62,322 nucleotides of DNA. It comes from Opitutia bacterium. GTDB lineage: Bacteria; Verrucomicrobiota; Kiritimatiellia; CAIQIC01; Lenti-01. Below, in pieces: positions 19,101-27,076 of this stretch. The stretch is from positions 1 through 62,322 of the forward strand of contig SABN01000004.1 in NCBI GenBank assembly GCA_009928955.1. Reading direction: 5' to 3'. The position numbers were made by a program, and so were the translations under genes. The notes under the pieces are model-generated. The model did no database searches, was not told where the DNA came from, and was given only the letters and a program-made list of their open reading frames with translations. Within the stretch, counting starts at the first letter, position 1; each line of letters opens with the position of its first letter.

Positions 19101-21218
19101 GTCGGCATCTTCGGCTATCCCTATGAAGGCGACATCGGTCCGGGCGGGACCTATCCGCAGGGGTATTCCGGGCCGGATCTCTACCACTACATGTGGATGG
19201 ACCTGGGCGCGTATGGCTTCGAGCGGTTTGAGCTGGAGCCCGTCACGAGCGTGGTCTATGAGGTCAATGCCGATGCCCTGCGACTTCCCGAAAACACCGA
19301 CGAGACCCTGACGCTCCGATTTGATATGTCTGCCAATGGCATGATCTTGACCCCGACCAACATCGCGGGCAAACGCCGCGCCCAGGGCAGTCTCCAGGCC
19401 GCCTACGGCTCGTTCATTCAAGCCTATCTGGATTACCGCAAGGCGCTGGGAAAGTACGAAGAGGCTGTGGATTATCTCGGATCCGAAGCCAGATGGGCGG
19501 GGACGCAAATCGGCATCAACGCCGGGGTGGAAGCGTTTGCGGTGGCGCTGGATGCATTTGAAATCTGGCACTTGCGCGAGCAGAACAAAACGCTGGTATC
19601 CCTAAGCGAAAGAGTTATCGAAGGGTTGGGTTTTGATTCGTTCGCCGAGGCGGCCAAAGATTCCACGCCTCAAATGGTTATTGCCGGCATGGCGGTCGGA
19701 GTGGATATCGGGGCCCCCATCAAAGCCGCCTTGGATGCAGGCTTTGTCGCCAGTGATACCATGATGGATACCGCCACCGGTGTCGCCAAACTCAAGTACG
19801 CCTTGTCCCAAAACATGATGGAGCGCATCAACAAGGCGTATGCCATCGCCAAGGATCTGGCGAATCTGACGTTCGAGTCGCACAAGATTCTATCGGAGGT
19901 TCAGAAGTTGATCATGGAGGCCAACGAGGCCGCCCTGGCGCTCGACTCCGCCAACGCGGCGCTGGTCAACGCGCAGGAAGCCTTCGCGACGGTGCTGGCG
20001 AGCGGACAAATCGCGCTGGCCAAGCGCGAACGGTTGCGCAAGCAGGCGAACAACCGCATTGCCGCGGGGCGCTATCAGGACATGGCCTTCCGCACCTTCC
20101 GCTCCGATGCCTTGGCGCGGTATGGCAGCGCATTCGATCTGGCGAAGAAGTACACCTATCTCGCCACGATGGCCTACGACTATGAAACCGCGCTGGGAAT
20201 GAGCACGACCAACGGCGGCAATTCCATCTTCCGCGAGATCGTCGGCGCGCGCGCGCTGGGCTTCATGGACGAGGGCGAAGCGCAACTGGGCGGCATTCAC
20301 GGCGATGGCGGCTTGGCGGATGTCCTGGCGCGGCTGAAAGCCAATTGGCTGGTGTTGAAAGGCCGGCTGGGCATCAACAACCCGCAGACCGAGCAGGGCT
20401 GGTTGTCGCTGCGCACCGAATTGCTCCGCATCCCTCCGACGGGAGCCGCCGCGACGACGGCCTGGCAGAACGAGCTGTCGGCGCATCGCGTGGACGATCT
20501 GCTGTCCCATCCCGAGTTTCGCCGCTACTGCCTGCCGTTCGAAAGTTCGACCGGCCTGAAACCGCAGGAGCCGGGGCTGGTGATTCCGTTCTCCACCACC
20601 ATCGACTTTGCCCGCAACGTGTTTGGCTGGCCGCTGGCCGGAAACGACAATGCGTTCGATTCGTCGCACTACGCCACCAAGATCCGCAAGCTGGGCATCC
20701 GGTTCGTCGGCTACAACCAGACCAGCAACGTCGTGGCGGCGCTCGCCAACGCGCCGCGCATCTACCTGGTTCCGGTGGGCTTCGACGTCATGCGCTCGCC
20801 CGGCAGCTACGGCGACGAGCTGCTGGCGTACAACGTGGTGGACCAGGTGGTGCCGCTTCCGTTCCCGATCGGCGCCTCGGCGCTCGACGAGCCGGACTGG
20901 ATGGCCCTCTACGACGCGTTCACGGGCAATGGCGATCCGCTGGCGAGCATCCGGCGCTATCCCTCGCTGCGGGCCTATCACGACCAATTCTCCTTTGGCG
21001 ACAGCGACATGATTTCCAGCACCCGCCTCGTGGGGCGTTCGGTCTGGAACACCCGCTGGCTGCTGATCATTCCGGCGGGCACGTTCCATGCCGACCGCGA
21101 TTTCGCGCTTCAGGCGCTGATCCAGGGCGCCGATCTCAACGGCGACGGCAAGCTGGACCAACCGGGCATTTCGGACATCCAAATCGGCTTTGAAGTGTAT
21201 TCGAATTCCGGCAACTAA
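16128..21218 (+). CDS. Giant exported LamG-domain protein, C-terminal part (continues the frame of the gene at 12249)
   Basis: The segment of 1,696 residues from its first ATG has no signal peptide. Its frame is open back to the TAA at 15981 (bases 15984-16127 read ATADLLAGDPAAWTWTVDW and onward), so it is not an independent secreted gene. A third LamG-like domain lies at about residues 650-850 (FSADFTIEFQINPD, NEWTHAAITYSSN, SLAEFRIWNRVRTLAELQ). A long Ala/Glu/Gln-rich helical section follows (about 920-1400), then a globular end (FGWPLAGNDNAFDSSHYATKIRKLGIRF). It finishes with an EF-hand-like loop, ADLNGDGKLD. The layout of LamG, long helices and a C-terminal beta-like domain loosely recalls Tc-toxin A proteins, but that is only a hypothesis. 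Confidence 0.7.
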   Translation: MRLYAPETDSVALYDPIVAQTAGLSFEGSFAEYFGFDAGPRGDLQLKNGMTYFNGVPPNVSDRFYFDPTAPTNACLKLIGRQVAPAGGISYLQLNVLSAEERKALKGLVTDKARTNEWAKAIKKLATNRVETATSSKNVPYDSIAVANYALTHLGPGAGGFATLIENDARNPACGVSAGDPIQMHVIQLSSNLFAGSVLPLEDPNNLLSEQLDILYTESFAGNASQFEFQWKRAEPNANGTTPSDYTNQYSLYRQSNGLTRFTIGRQGDTLPDMVNNFYVMRYRAIPGSAVYGVISNTWSAWVGPTLAEGWVQRVLNNVTPFTQRMQDMYDNPSETAVSMIQQAGGPYEGDVALNQDNLTSVGLIQLYQTVLNKAESMSLTLGIDNAAANQQLLLAASRLNDLYMLLGNEAYADALDPTIGFGSDFYNGDGFTMGNVDFGALSSSLFCFDNLLPNLRDEELALLRGRSDELAPALTLSPTYNRLYWNFTKGVTAGEVAYAMNYQIMGDDVTIDRPQAATLYPQGHGDAWGHYLSALNGYYRLMRNPYFSWGTPSISPLMVGDAVVDADYFDEAKFAESAAAMARTGADVVKRTSEKAYVENGGAPLAGYFDSNTNRAFGYGEWGSRAGLAALYNWAAANSLLPPEADPRTYDFMVFATNTQLACESPAAAVDFSADFTIEFQINPDASVLDAAATCTIFDWFGSEGKTGAGALRIFLEPPSNRLALGIQGLAVDLYAPLPASNEWTHAAITYSSNAAQLAFYLNGLQRGLFSSVVIPTTVNVTLPEMALTANDSPVPFSGSLAEFRIWNRVRTLAELQAARDGVAANADGLQMYQRFIGDSAQGGYLPDAASGAIWMAENPVWQEQAASGATLAFVDDSLLRINRASVGSLAEVVSSLQDVQRSVDMADAGLTPIGLSGNAIPFDIDPSELEAGKSHFEQILERSEQALANAATLLDRAQGVSQLQRQQAQNAVNVQQNLANEEAGLNTELVGIFGYPYEGDIGPGGTYPQGYSGPDLYHYMWMDLGAYGFERFELEPVTSVVYEVNADALRLPENTDETLTLRFDMSANGMILTPTNIAGKRRAQGSLQAAYGSFIQAYLDYRKALGKYEEAVDYLGSEARWAGTQIGINAGVEAFAVALDAFEIWHLREQNKTLVSLSERVIEGLGFDSFAEAAKDSTPQMVIAGMAVGVDIGAPIKAALDAGFVASDTMMDTATGVAKLKYALSQNMMERINKAYAIAKDLANLTFESHKILSEVQKLIMEANEAALALDSANAALVNAQEAFATVLASGQIALAKRERLRKQANNRIAAGRYQDMAFRTFRSDALARYGSAFDLAKKYTYLATMAYDYETALGMSTTNGGNSIFREIVGARALGFMDEGEAQLGGIHGDGGLADVLARLKANWLVLKGRLGINNPQTEQGWLSLRTELLRIPPTGAAATTAWQNELSAHRVDDLLSHPEFRRYCLPFESSTGLKPQEPGLVIPFSTTIDFARNVFGWPLAGNDNAFDSSHYATKIRKLGIRFVGYNQTSNVVAALANAPRIYLVPVGFDVMRSPGSYGDELLAYNVVDQVVPLPFPIGASALDEPDWMALYDAFTGNGDPLASIRRYPSLRAYHDQFSFGDSDMISSTRLVGRSVWNTRWLLIIPAGTFHADRDFALQALIQGADLNGDGKLDQPGISDIQIGFEVYSNSGN

Positions 21219-21244
21219 ACGCGATTGAGCCCATAGAGGAAAAC

Positions 21245-22072
21245 ATGAAAATAGTCACAGGGAGCATGGGGTTGCTGGTGGGGATGGCGATGGCGGCTCA
21301 CGCCCAGACCGTGGTGTCGCTTCCGCCCTTCACGGTTTACGGGGTGGCGAAAAGCTGGAACGGGCGCGCTTATTCAAGCAACGACAACGCGACAGTCATC
21401 GCCAAGATCAACGGTATGGAGATGGATCGGTGCAACGTGGTGTCGGGGATTTATCCGGATCTGAACTACCGGATTCACATTCCCATGGCCAGCGCGCCGG
21501 TTCCCGGCAAGGGCTCCACGGGCGATCCGATCGCGTTCGAAGTGCTCTACGACGGGCAAACGCATGCGGTGCCCCCCGGCGAAACGCCGCCGGTCGTGGG
21601 GCAGACGGGGATGGCCATGGCCTGCAATCTCGTGGTCGGCACCGACGTGGACGGCGACGGCATGCCCGATGAATACGAAAACCTCCTGTTGCCTTACTAT
21701 GTCGAGGCGGGCCGGGGAACGAACATCTGGGCCATTTTGCCGACCGACGACTTCGACGGCGACGGCTATTCCAATGAACAGGAATTGTGGGCCGGCACCA
21801 TTCCGGTGGAAGAATCCGACTTCCTGAAAATCGATGATTTTCGCAAATCCTCCGCCGGCCTGATGGCGCTCAAATTCCTGGCGGCGCCCGGCCGCACCTA
21901 CGAAGTGCCCCAGACGGAACATCTGGTTTCCCATTCGTGGACGGCCTCGGAGCTGTCCTTGGCCACCAACGTGCCGCCCTCGCAACCGTTTTACAGCAGT
22001 CCATCCGACGCCTACGTCACGCTCTACCTGCTCCCGACCAACAACGTTTCGTTCCGGCTGGACGTGAAATGA
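21245..22072 (+). CDS. Exported calcium-loop (thrombospondin type-3-like) protein
   Basis: The 275-aa protein has a signal peptide (GLLVGMAMAAHAQ) and two Asp-rich calcium-loop motifs: DVDGDGMPDEYE (about residue 138) and DDFDGDGYSNEQE (about residue 175). They are of the type found in thrombospondin type-3 repeats and in many extracellular adhesins. The C-terminal 80 residues look like a small beta domain. AGAGGAAA precedes the ATG at 21245 by about 6 nt. It sits 26 nt after the giant LamG gene and overlaps the next gene by 4 nt, so the three are likely co-transcribed. No exact function can be given. Confidence 0.75.
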   Translation: MKIVTGSMGLLVGMAMAAHAQTVVSLPPFTVYGVAKSWNGRAYSSNDNATVIAKINGMEMDRCNVVSGIYPDLNYRIHIPMASAPVPGKGSTGDPIAFEVLYDGQTHAVPPGETPPVVGQTGMAMACNLVVGTDVDGDGMPDEYENLLLPYYVEAGRGTNIWAILPTDDFDGDGYSNEQELWAGTIPVEESDFLKIDDFRKSSAGLMALKFLAAPGRTYEVPQTEHLVSHSWTASELSLATNVPPSQPFYSSPSDAYVTLYLLPTNNVSFRLDVK

Positions 22073-22548
22073 GATCGTGGATCCGAGACTGCGCTGGGCC
22101 GTTGTCGATCCTGTTGCTTTGCGCGTTCGACTCGTTCGGCGCGGAAGAAGGTGGCGCGTGGACCAATCTCGCCGGGCACGTGCTGAAAGCCACGCCGCAA
22201 ACCATCCAAGGACAAACGGTTTCGTTCGTGCAGGACGGCACGGAAAAAACCGTCGACCATCCGCTCTCCGTTTTTCCGCCGTCGGAACAGGAACGCCTGC
22301 GCAGCCGCTTGCAGGAGACGACGATTCCGGAAGGGCTGCAATCCGCCTATGAATTCTCCGCGCGGATCCTCAAGCGCGCCCGCCTGCTCCGCGAAAATGG
22401 CCAGACGTCGGAAGAAGACTATCGCAAAACCGTCGAGTCCACGCTGTCGGCCCTTCGCCGGCAAGCCGTCCCGCTGGTCGAGCAGAAGAAGCTTTCGCCC
22501 GAGCGACTCGATCTCATTTTGCGCGAACTCGCCCCTGCGGAGCAATAG
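22069..22548 (+). CDS. Small exported helical protein, translationally coupled to the calcium-loop protein
   Basis: The 159-aa product starts at an ATG (22069) overlapping the preceding stop in ATGA. The N-terminus has a hydrophobic signal segment (GPLSILLLCAFDSFGAEE). The first third after it (AWTNLAGHVLKATPQTIQGQTVSF) resembles short SH3-like or SLA1-type modules by eye. The rest is charged and helical (ESTLSALRRQAVPLVEQKKLSPERLD). It is the last gene of the surface cluster. I do not recognise a named family. Confidence 0.7.
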   Translation: MRSWIRDCAGPLSILLLCAFDSFGAEEGGAWTNLAGHVLKATPQTIQGQTVSFVQDGTEKTVDHPLSVFPPSEQERLRSRLQETTIPEGLQSAYEFSARILKRARLLRENGQTSEEDYRKTVESTLSALRRQAVPLVEQKKLSPERLDLILRELAPAEQ

Positions 22549-22699
22549 CTGCCCGGAATTTTCCGCGCCGGAAAGAACTTGAAGCTCACGCCTCCGGGCG
22601 CCTCCGCGAATCGTTGCTTGCGATGAACCACTGGACCGCCGCGGTTTTCTGCCGAAGGGCGGCGGAAGCGGCCAGCGGATCCAACATCGCGGGCGCCAC

Positions 22700-22830
22700 C
22701 TGCGATCGGCCGCATCCCATCCTCGCCATTAGCCACTCGCCAGAGGACCTCGACCGGGACCCTCCCGACGCTGAATCCGTCCGCCACGCCTTCTTCTCCG
22801 CCAGCACCGCCGGCACCGAGGACCTCATAG
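22700..22830 (+). pseudogene. Relic of a PTS EIIA domain
   Basis: Between the surface cluster and the convergent porin gene, the plus strand encodes HPILAISHSPEDLDRDPPDAE and then SVRHAFFSASTAGTEDL. These correspond residue by residue to NPILAYGRSPEGLAWDAPDAE and PVHHVFFLASATGAEDL in the EIIA tail of the antiporter at 4871. DNA similarity to about 6331-6450 is roughly three quarters by eye. The domain lacks its N-terminal half, including the phospho-histidine loop, and its last helices. It runs into the end of the porin gene. It is a fragment left by duplication or recombination, not a working gene. The rest of 22549-22841 shows nothing else. Confidence 0.7.
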
Positions 22831-22841
22831 GCAGATTCTCT

Positions 22842-23855
22842 TTAGAATTCCAATGCCAATTGAATCGTCGCCAAATGGCGGTCGCCGGCCTCTTCGTCTT
22901 CGAAGGTGCCATAGAGATATTCCGCGCCGAGGACGGCGAAGGCGTTCAGCTGGCAGAACACCGCCGCGCCGCCTTGGTGTTCGGGCATTTCGTCGGCCTT
23001 GAATTCCTTGGAGCCTTCGTAACGGGCGGCGGCGCTCCAGGCGTCGTTGAACGCATAGGCGACGTCCACGTGCCACGCTTGGGGCCGGACGGAAGTGGTT
23101 TCGCCCTCGGCGTCGGTCCATTCCAGGTCTTCGACCGCGCCGAGGAGTTCGGCGGCCAGCGACCAGGCGCCGCGTTCGAGAAGGAGGAAGGCGCTGACGC
23201 CGACCGCCTTTTCGGCGGAGCCTTCGCTGGCCAGCACGTCGTTCAGGTCGTCCACGTAGCCGGCGCCTTCGCCGAGATCGGACAGCACGGAGACGCCCAA
23301 GGTCAGGCCTTCCACCGGGGTCCATCCCAGGGCGGCGGCGGCGTTTTCAACGTCTTCGGCGTCGTCGCGTTCGCCGGCGAAGACGCCGGCCCAGGCGGTG
23401 AAGGTCCGCCACCCGCCGGAGAGGGCCACGGCGGTCTCGCGGGTTTCGCCCAGTTCCAAGGTGAGCGGATCGCTGACCATGAAGCTGTTGAACGCGCCAA
23501 AGGGCAGATATATGCGGCCGGCCGAAACGGCGACGGGCAGGGCTTCGGTGCCGCCCAGTTCGATGAAGGCGGAATCCACTTCCACGGAATCGCGTTCACC
23601 CTCTTCCCACAGCAAGGCGGCCTCGCCGCGGACCCCTTCCATCGGCTCGGCTTCGAGGCCGACCTCGAAGGTCGCCACGTTGGCGTCGGTGCTTTCCTCG
23701 GCGCCGATTTTCTCATAGGCCGCTTCGACTTCGACCAAAACGCCCAGGCCGACGCCGGGGGCCAGGTGGAGGCCCTCCCCTTCCTTCGCGCGGGCGGCGC
23801 CCGCGCCGATCAACAGGGTGGCCAGCAGGATTCCATTCCATTTTTTCATCATCAT
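22842..23855 (-). CDS. LbtU-family outer-membrane porin, last gene of the iron operon
   Basis: The 337-aa product has a signal peptide (LLATLLIGAGAARA) and alternating beta-strand patterns throughout. It ends in ALEF, the terminal Phe typical of outer-membrane barrels. The stretches AGRIYLPFGAFNSFMVSDP and LTLELGETRETAV match what I know of LbtU-type siderophore porins (Legionella legiobactin uptake). It follows feoB by 46 nt on the same strand, consistent with ferrous or chelated iron crossing the outer membrane here and the inner membrane through FeoB. Three ATGs in a row (23855, 23852, 23849) leave the exact start open. The pore substrate is inferred from family and context. Confidence 0.75.
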   Translation of the reverse strand: MMMKKWNGILLATLLIGAGAARAKEGEGLHLAPGVGLGVLVEVEAAYEKIGAEESTDANVATFEVGLEAEPMEGVRGEAALLWEEGERDSVEVDSAFIELGGTEALPVAVSAGRIYLPFGAFNSFMVSDPLTLELGETRETAVALSGGWRTFTAWAGVFAGERDDAEDVENAAAALGWTPVEGLTLGVSVLSDLGEGAGYVDDLNDVLASEGSAEKAVGVSAFLLLERGAWSLAAELLGAVEDLEWTDAEGETTSVRPQAWHVDVAYAFNDAWSAAARYEGSKEFKADEMPEHQGGAAVFCQLNAFAVLGAEYLYGTFEDEEAGDRHLATIQLALEF

Positions 23856-23901
23856 CGCTTTCGTTGGTTGAGTTGTTATGGGTTTAGATTCGGAGCGGGG
23901 C

Positions 23902-25968
23902 TCAGACGCCGAGGCCCAGCAGGGTTCCCAGTTGGTAGACGACGAGGGTGACGACGTAGGCCAGCGCGGTGAGGCCGACCAACTGGAAAAGGGCCCAGCC
24001 CCAGGAATTGCTTTCGCGCTTCGTGACGGCGATGGTCGCCATGCAGGGGGCGGAGATCAGCATGAAGAGCATGATGCACAGGCCCACGAGAGGGCTGTAG
24101 TTCTGCTGCAGCTTTTCGCGCAGCGGCTCCGACTCCTCGTCGGCTTCCCCGACGGAATAGACGATGCCCAGTTGCGCCACGAAGACCTCCTTGGCCGCGA
24201 ACGCCCCGATCATCGCGGTGCCGATGCGCCAATCGAATCCCAGGGGGCGGATGACGGGTTCCAGGGCGTGGCCGATGCGGCCGGCCACGGTATGGGCCAG
24301 TTCGGCGGCCTGCTGTTCCTCGGCGGGCAGGGATTCATCCACGGTGTCGAGCTTCGGGAAACTGGTGAGTGCCCAGAGGATGACGGAGATCGCGAGGATG
24401 ACCGTGCCGGCTTTCTTGAGATAGGCGCCGCCGCGATCCCACATGTGGATCCAGATGCCCTTGAGGGTGGGCAGCCGGTACGGCGGCAGTTCCATCACGA
24501 ACGGGACGGACTCGCCCTTGAATAGCGTCGCGCGCAGCAGCTTCGCGCAGAGGATGGCCAGGACGATGCCGAAGACATAGATGATCCACAGCATGGGCGC
24601 GCGCCACGCTTGCGGAAAGAACGCGGGGATGATCAGCGCGTAGATCGGCAGGCGGGCGCCGCAGCTGACCAGCGGCACGACGAGCATGGTCGTGAGACGG
24701 TCGCGCCGGCTTTCGAGGGTGCGCGTGGCCATGATCGCCGGAATGGAGCAACCGAAGCCGGTGAGCATCGGGATGAAGCTCTTGCCGTGCAGCCCGATTT
24801 TGTGCATCAGCCGGTCCATGATGAACGCGGCGCGCGCCAAATAGCCCGAGTCCTCGAGGATCGCCATCGCCAGAAACAGCAGCAGGATGTTCGGCAGGAA
24901 GATCAACACGCCGCCGACGCCGGCGATGACGCCGTCCACCAGCAGCGACTGCAGGAGGCTGTCGGAGCCCTCGGGCCAGAAGCCGGCGACGGTTCCGCCG
25001 AGCCAGCCAAAGAGGCCGTCGATCCAGTCCATCGGCGGAGTGCCGACGGTGAACGTGAGCCAGAAGACGAGATACATGAGGCCGAGGAAAATCGGCAGGC
25101 CCCAGACGCGGTGGATGACGATTTCGTCGATGCGGTCCGAAGCCGTGTGGCGCGCCTCGATCGTGGAACGGACGGTTTCCTGGCAGACGCCGGAGATGAA
25201 GCCGTAGCGGGCGTCGGCGATGAGCATTTCGGGGGAATCGCCCAGCAGGGAAATCAGGCGCTCCTGTTCGGCCTTGACGAGGCGGAGGATTTCCCCGGCG
25301 GAGATGCGCCGGGCGACTTCGGCGTCGTTTTCGAGCAGCTTGATGGCAGTCCAGCGGCGTTCGCGGGCATCGGCGCGGGGAAGCGGGCCTTCCAGCTTGG
25401 GCAGCAGGCGGGCGATGGCCTGTTCGAAATCGGCTCCATAGGTGATGGAAGGGACCGGCGGCGGGGTGGCGCGCGCAGCGGCGGCCACGGCGGCCTCCAA
25501 CAGGCGGTCGAGCCCCTCCCCCTTGCTGCCGACGGTCTCGACGATGGGCGCGCCGAGCAGCATGGCCATCTCGGCGAGGTCGAACTGCAGGCCGCGGGCC
25601 TTGGCGACGTCGCTCATGTTGAAGGCGAGGACGACGGGGACGCCCAGTTCCATGAGCTGCACGGCGAGATAGAGGTTGCGCTCGAGGTTGGAGGAGTCGA
25701 TCACGTCGACGACCACGTCGGGCTTCTGCTCGACGATGAAATTCCGCGCGACCCGTTCTTCCTGCGAGTAGGCCGTGAGACTGTAGGTGCCGGGCAGGTC
25801 CACCACGTGGAGTTCTTCGCCGCCGTGGCGGCACGTGCCTTTCTTCTTCTCGACGGTCACGCCGGGATAGTTCCCCACATGCTGGCGGGAACCGGTCAAT
25901 TGGTTGAACAGAGTGGTCTTGCCGGAATTGGGATTGCCGGCGAGGGCCACGACCATGGGTTTCTTCAT
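23902..25968 (-). CDS. feoB: Ferrous iron transporter FeoB
   Basis: The 688-aa inner-membrane Fe(II) transporter has an N-terminal G-protein domain: P-loop GNPNSGKTTLFNQLTGS (about residues 11-27), G2 YPGVTVEKK, G3 DLPGTYSL and G4 NMSD. A helical guanine-dissociation-inhibitor-like linker follows. About residues 275-680 are multi-helix membrane segments with the conserved LTGFGCSIPAIMATRTL and CGARLPIY motifs that contain FeoB cysteines. The length is normal for forms without a long C-terminal extension. It lies downstream of feoA with an 83-nt gap containing a possible second regulator box (26011-26026). Confidence 0.96.
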   Translation of the reverse strand: MKKPMVVALAGNPNSGKTTLFNQLTGSRQHVGNYPGVTVEKKKGTCRHGGEELHVVDLPGTYSLTAYSQEERVARNFIVEQKPDVVVDVIDSSNLERNLYLAVQLMELGVPVVLAFNMSDVAKARGLQFDLAEMAMLLGAPIVETVGSKGEGLDRLLEAAVAAAARATPPPVPSITYGADFEQAIARLLPKLEGPLPRADARERRWTAIKLLENDAEVARRISAGEILRLVKAEQERLISLLGDSPEMLIADARYGFISGVCQETVRSTIEARHTASDRIDEIVIHRVWGLPIFLGLMYLVFWLTFTVGTPPMDWIDGLFGWLGGTVAGFWPEGSDSLLQSLLVDGVIAGVGGVLIFLPNILLLFLAMAILEDSGYLARAAFIMDRLMHKIGLHGKSFIPMLTGFGCSIPAIMATRTLESRRDRLTTMLVVPLVSCGARLPIYALIIPAFFPQAWRAPMLWIIYVFGIVLAILCAKLLRATLFKGESVPFVMELPPYRLPTLKGIWIHMWDRGGAYLKKAGTVILAISVILWALTSFPKLDTVDESLPAEEQQAAELAHTVAGRIGHALEPVIRPLGFDWRIGTAMIGAFAAKEVFVAQLGIVYSVGEADEESEPLREKLQQNYSPLVGLCIMLFMLISAPCMATIAVTKRESNSWGWALFQLVGLTALAYVVTLVVYQLGTLLGLGV

Positions 25969-26010
25969 GCCTGCTTCGCTCGCTTTCGTTGATTTAGGGG
26001 CGCACCACTT

Positions 26011-26038
26011 TGTTCGTTGCGCCTAACTCTCTGGACAA
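26011..26038 (-). promoter_or_regulatory. Second DtxR-like box and possible internal promoter before feoB
   Basis: GTTCGTTGCGCCTAAC (26011-26026 region) matches the box upstream of dtxR at 13 of 16 positions. On the minus strand TTGTCC (26033-26038) precedes it, in -35 position for a start upstream of feoB. One arm of the palindrome is weaker (GTTCG instead of GTTAG). Confidence 0.4.
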
Positions 26039-26051
26039 ATAAAAACAAGGT

Positions 26052-26297
26052 CTATTCGACCGCGATGTTCTCGGCCATGCCCCGCCCCAGCATGACGCGG
26101 CTGCCCTTGACTTGGACGACGAGGGGGCCGTGGCAGCCGTTGCGGTGGACTTCGACGGTGGCGCCCGGCACGAAGCCGAGGGCGGAGAGACGCGCTTCCA
26201 TGTCCTGGCCGGCGCGAATGCGGCGGAGGAGGACGGAACGGCCGGCGGAAACGGTGCTCAGCGGGCGATGGAGGGGGGCGTGCATGACGGTTCTCAC
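26052..26297 (-). CDS. feoA: Ferrous iron transport protein FeoA
   Basis: The 81-aa SH3-like FeoA assists FeoB-mediated Fe(II) uptake in the cytoplasm. It shows the family pattern: an N-terminal strand, then RIRAGQDMEARLSALGFVPGATVEV and a C-terminal VQVKGSRVMLGRGMAENIAVE. Its start overlaps the stop of the regulator gene by 4 nt, so the two are translationally coupled. The N-terminus is about ten residues longer than a minimal FeoA; a second ATG at 26285 is possible. Confidence 0.9.
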   Translation of the reverse strand: MRTVMHAPLHRPLSTVSAGRSVLLRRIRAGQDMEARLSALGFVPGATVEVHRNGCHGPLVVQVKGSRVMLGRGMAENIAVE

Positions 26298-27061
26298 TTG
26301 GCCGGGAGCCGGGACACGGCGATGCCGGCAGCTTCTTCCTTGCGCAGGGAAAGGTGGTATCCCTTGATCTTCACGTCGATGGGGTCGCCGAGGGGGGCGA
26401 TGCGGATCACTTCCACGACGCTGCCCTTGGTGACGCCCATGTCGGCGATGCGTCGCGCGACGGCGCCGGCGCCGGACAATTTCTCGATCCGGGCCTTGTC
26501 GCCGGGCTTCAGTTCCTTGAGGGTGGTGCTCACGCTCTTGTTTGCTCCTCGGTTTTCTTGGGTTTTGACATCATCCAGACATTGCGCGATGCAACGTTCG
26601 CAGGACATTGCTTCCGGCGCGGCGATGGCCTCCCGGCAGCGATAGCCGAAACCGTGGATCCACTTGGCGCCGGCGCGCGGACATGTCTCCACGAACTCCG
26701 CGAAATCCACCAACCGGTCGACGACGCCTTTGGAGACGGCGTGTTCCATCCGGCAGGCGTTGGCATCCGCCTCCGCCTCCTCGACCGACAACACCTTCAC
26801 CAGAAAATCCTTCAGCACCTCGTGCCGCCGCAGCACCCGCTGCGCCTCCGCCGCCCCCGCCCGCGTCAGCGTCACGTAGCCGTACGGCTCGTAGTTCACC
26901 AGCGCCCGCTCCGCCAGCGCCTGCAACGCGCCCGTCACCGACGACTTGTTCACGTTCATCCGCGCCGCGATGTCCCGCGACCGGGCCACCGCCTGCTCCC
27001 GGATCAACAGGAAGATCGTCTCCAGATAATCCTCCATGCTCTCGCTCAATGCCTGCGCCAT
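26294..27061 (-). CDS. DtxR/MntR-family metal-dependent repressor with Cys-rich linker and C-terminal FeoA domain
   Basis: The 255-aa product has an N-terminal winged helix (residues 1-65: MEDYLETIFLL, RSRDIAARMNVNKSSVTGALQALAE). A dimerisation and metal-binding domain follows (about 66-130: EVLKDFLVKVL, ANACRMEHAVS). A 50-residue Cys-containing linker (CREAIAAPEAMSCERCIAQC) precedes a FeoA/SH3-like domain (about 175-255: LKELKPGDKARIEKLSGAG, DMGVTKGSVVEV). The four cysteines are not part of classic DtxR and could hold Fe or an Fe-S cluster. It heads the operon dtxR-feoA-feoB-porin, and a palindromic box overlaps its own -10 element, so iron-dependent autorepression is likely. Confidence 0.9.
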   Translation of the reverse strand: MAQALSESMEDYLETIFLLIREQAVARSRDIAARMNVNKSSVTGALQALAERALVNYEPYGYVTLTRAGAAEAQRVLRRHEVLKDFLVKVLSVEEAEADANACRMEHAVSKGVVDRLVDFAEFVETCPRAGAKWIHGFGYRCREAIAAPEAMSCERCIAQCLDDVKTQENRGANKSVSTTLKELKPGDKARIEKLSGAGAVARRIADMGVTKGSVVEVIRIAPLGDPIDVKIKGYHLSLRKEEAAGIAVSRLPAK

Positions 27062-27076
27062 GTTCGCCGCTCCATT

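Noticed and set aside
13701-19571. A 1,956-codon open frame on the minus strand opposite the LamG gene
   Set aside because: Its composition (His, Arg, Gly, Val, Gln rich, no domain or signal) is that of the complement of GC-rich coding DNA. The plus strand has signal peptide, LamG motifs and ribosome-binding sites.
22614-23951. A 445-codon plus-strand frame over the porin gene
   Set aside because: Only its first part has meaning, as the EIIA relic; the rest is the complement of the LbtU-like porin, which has a signal peptide and terminal Phe.
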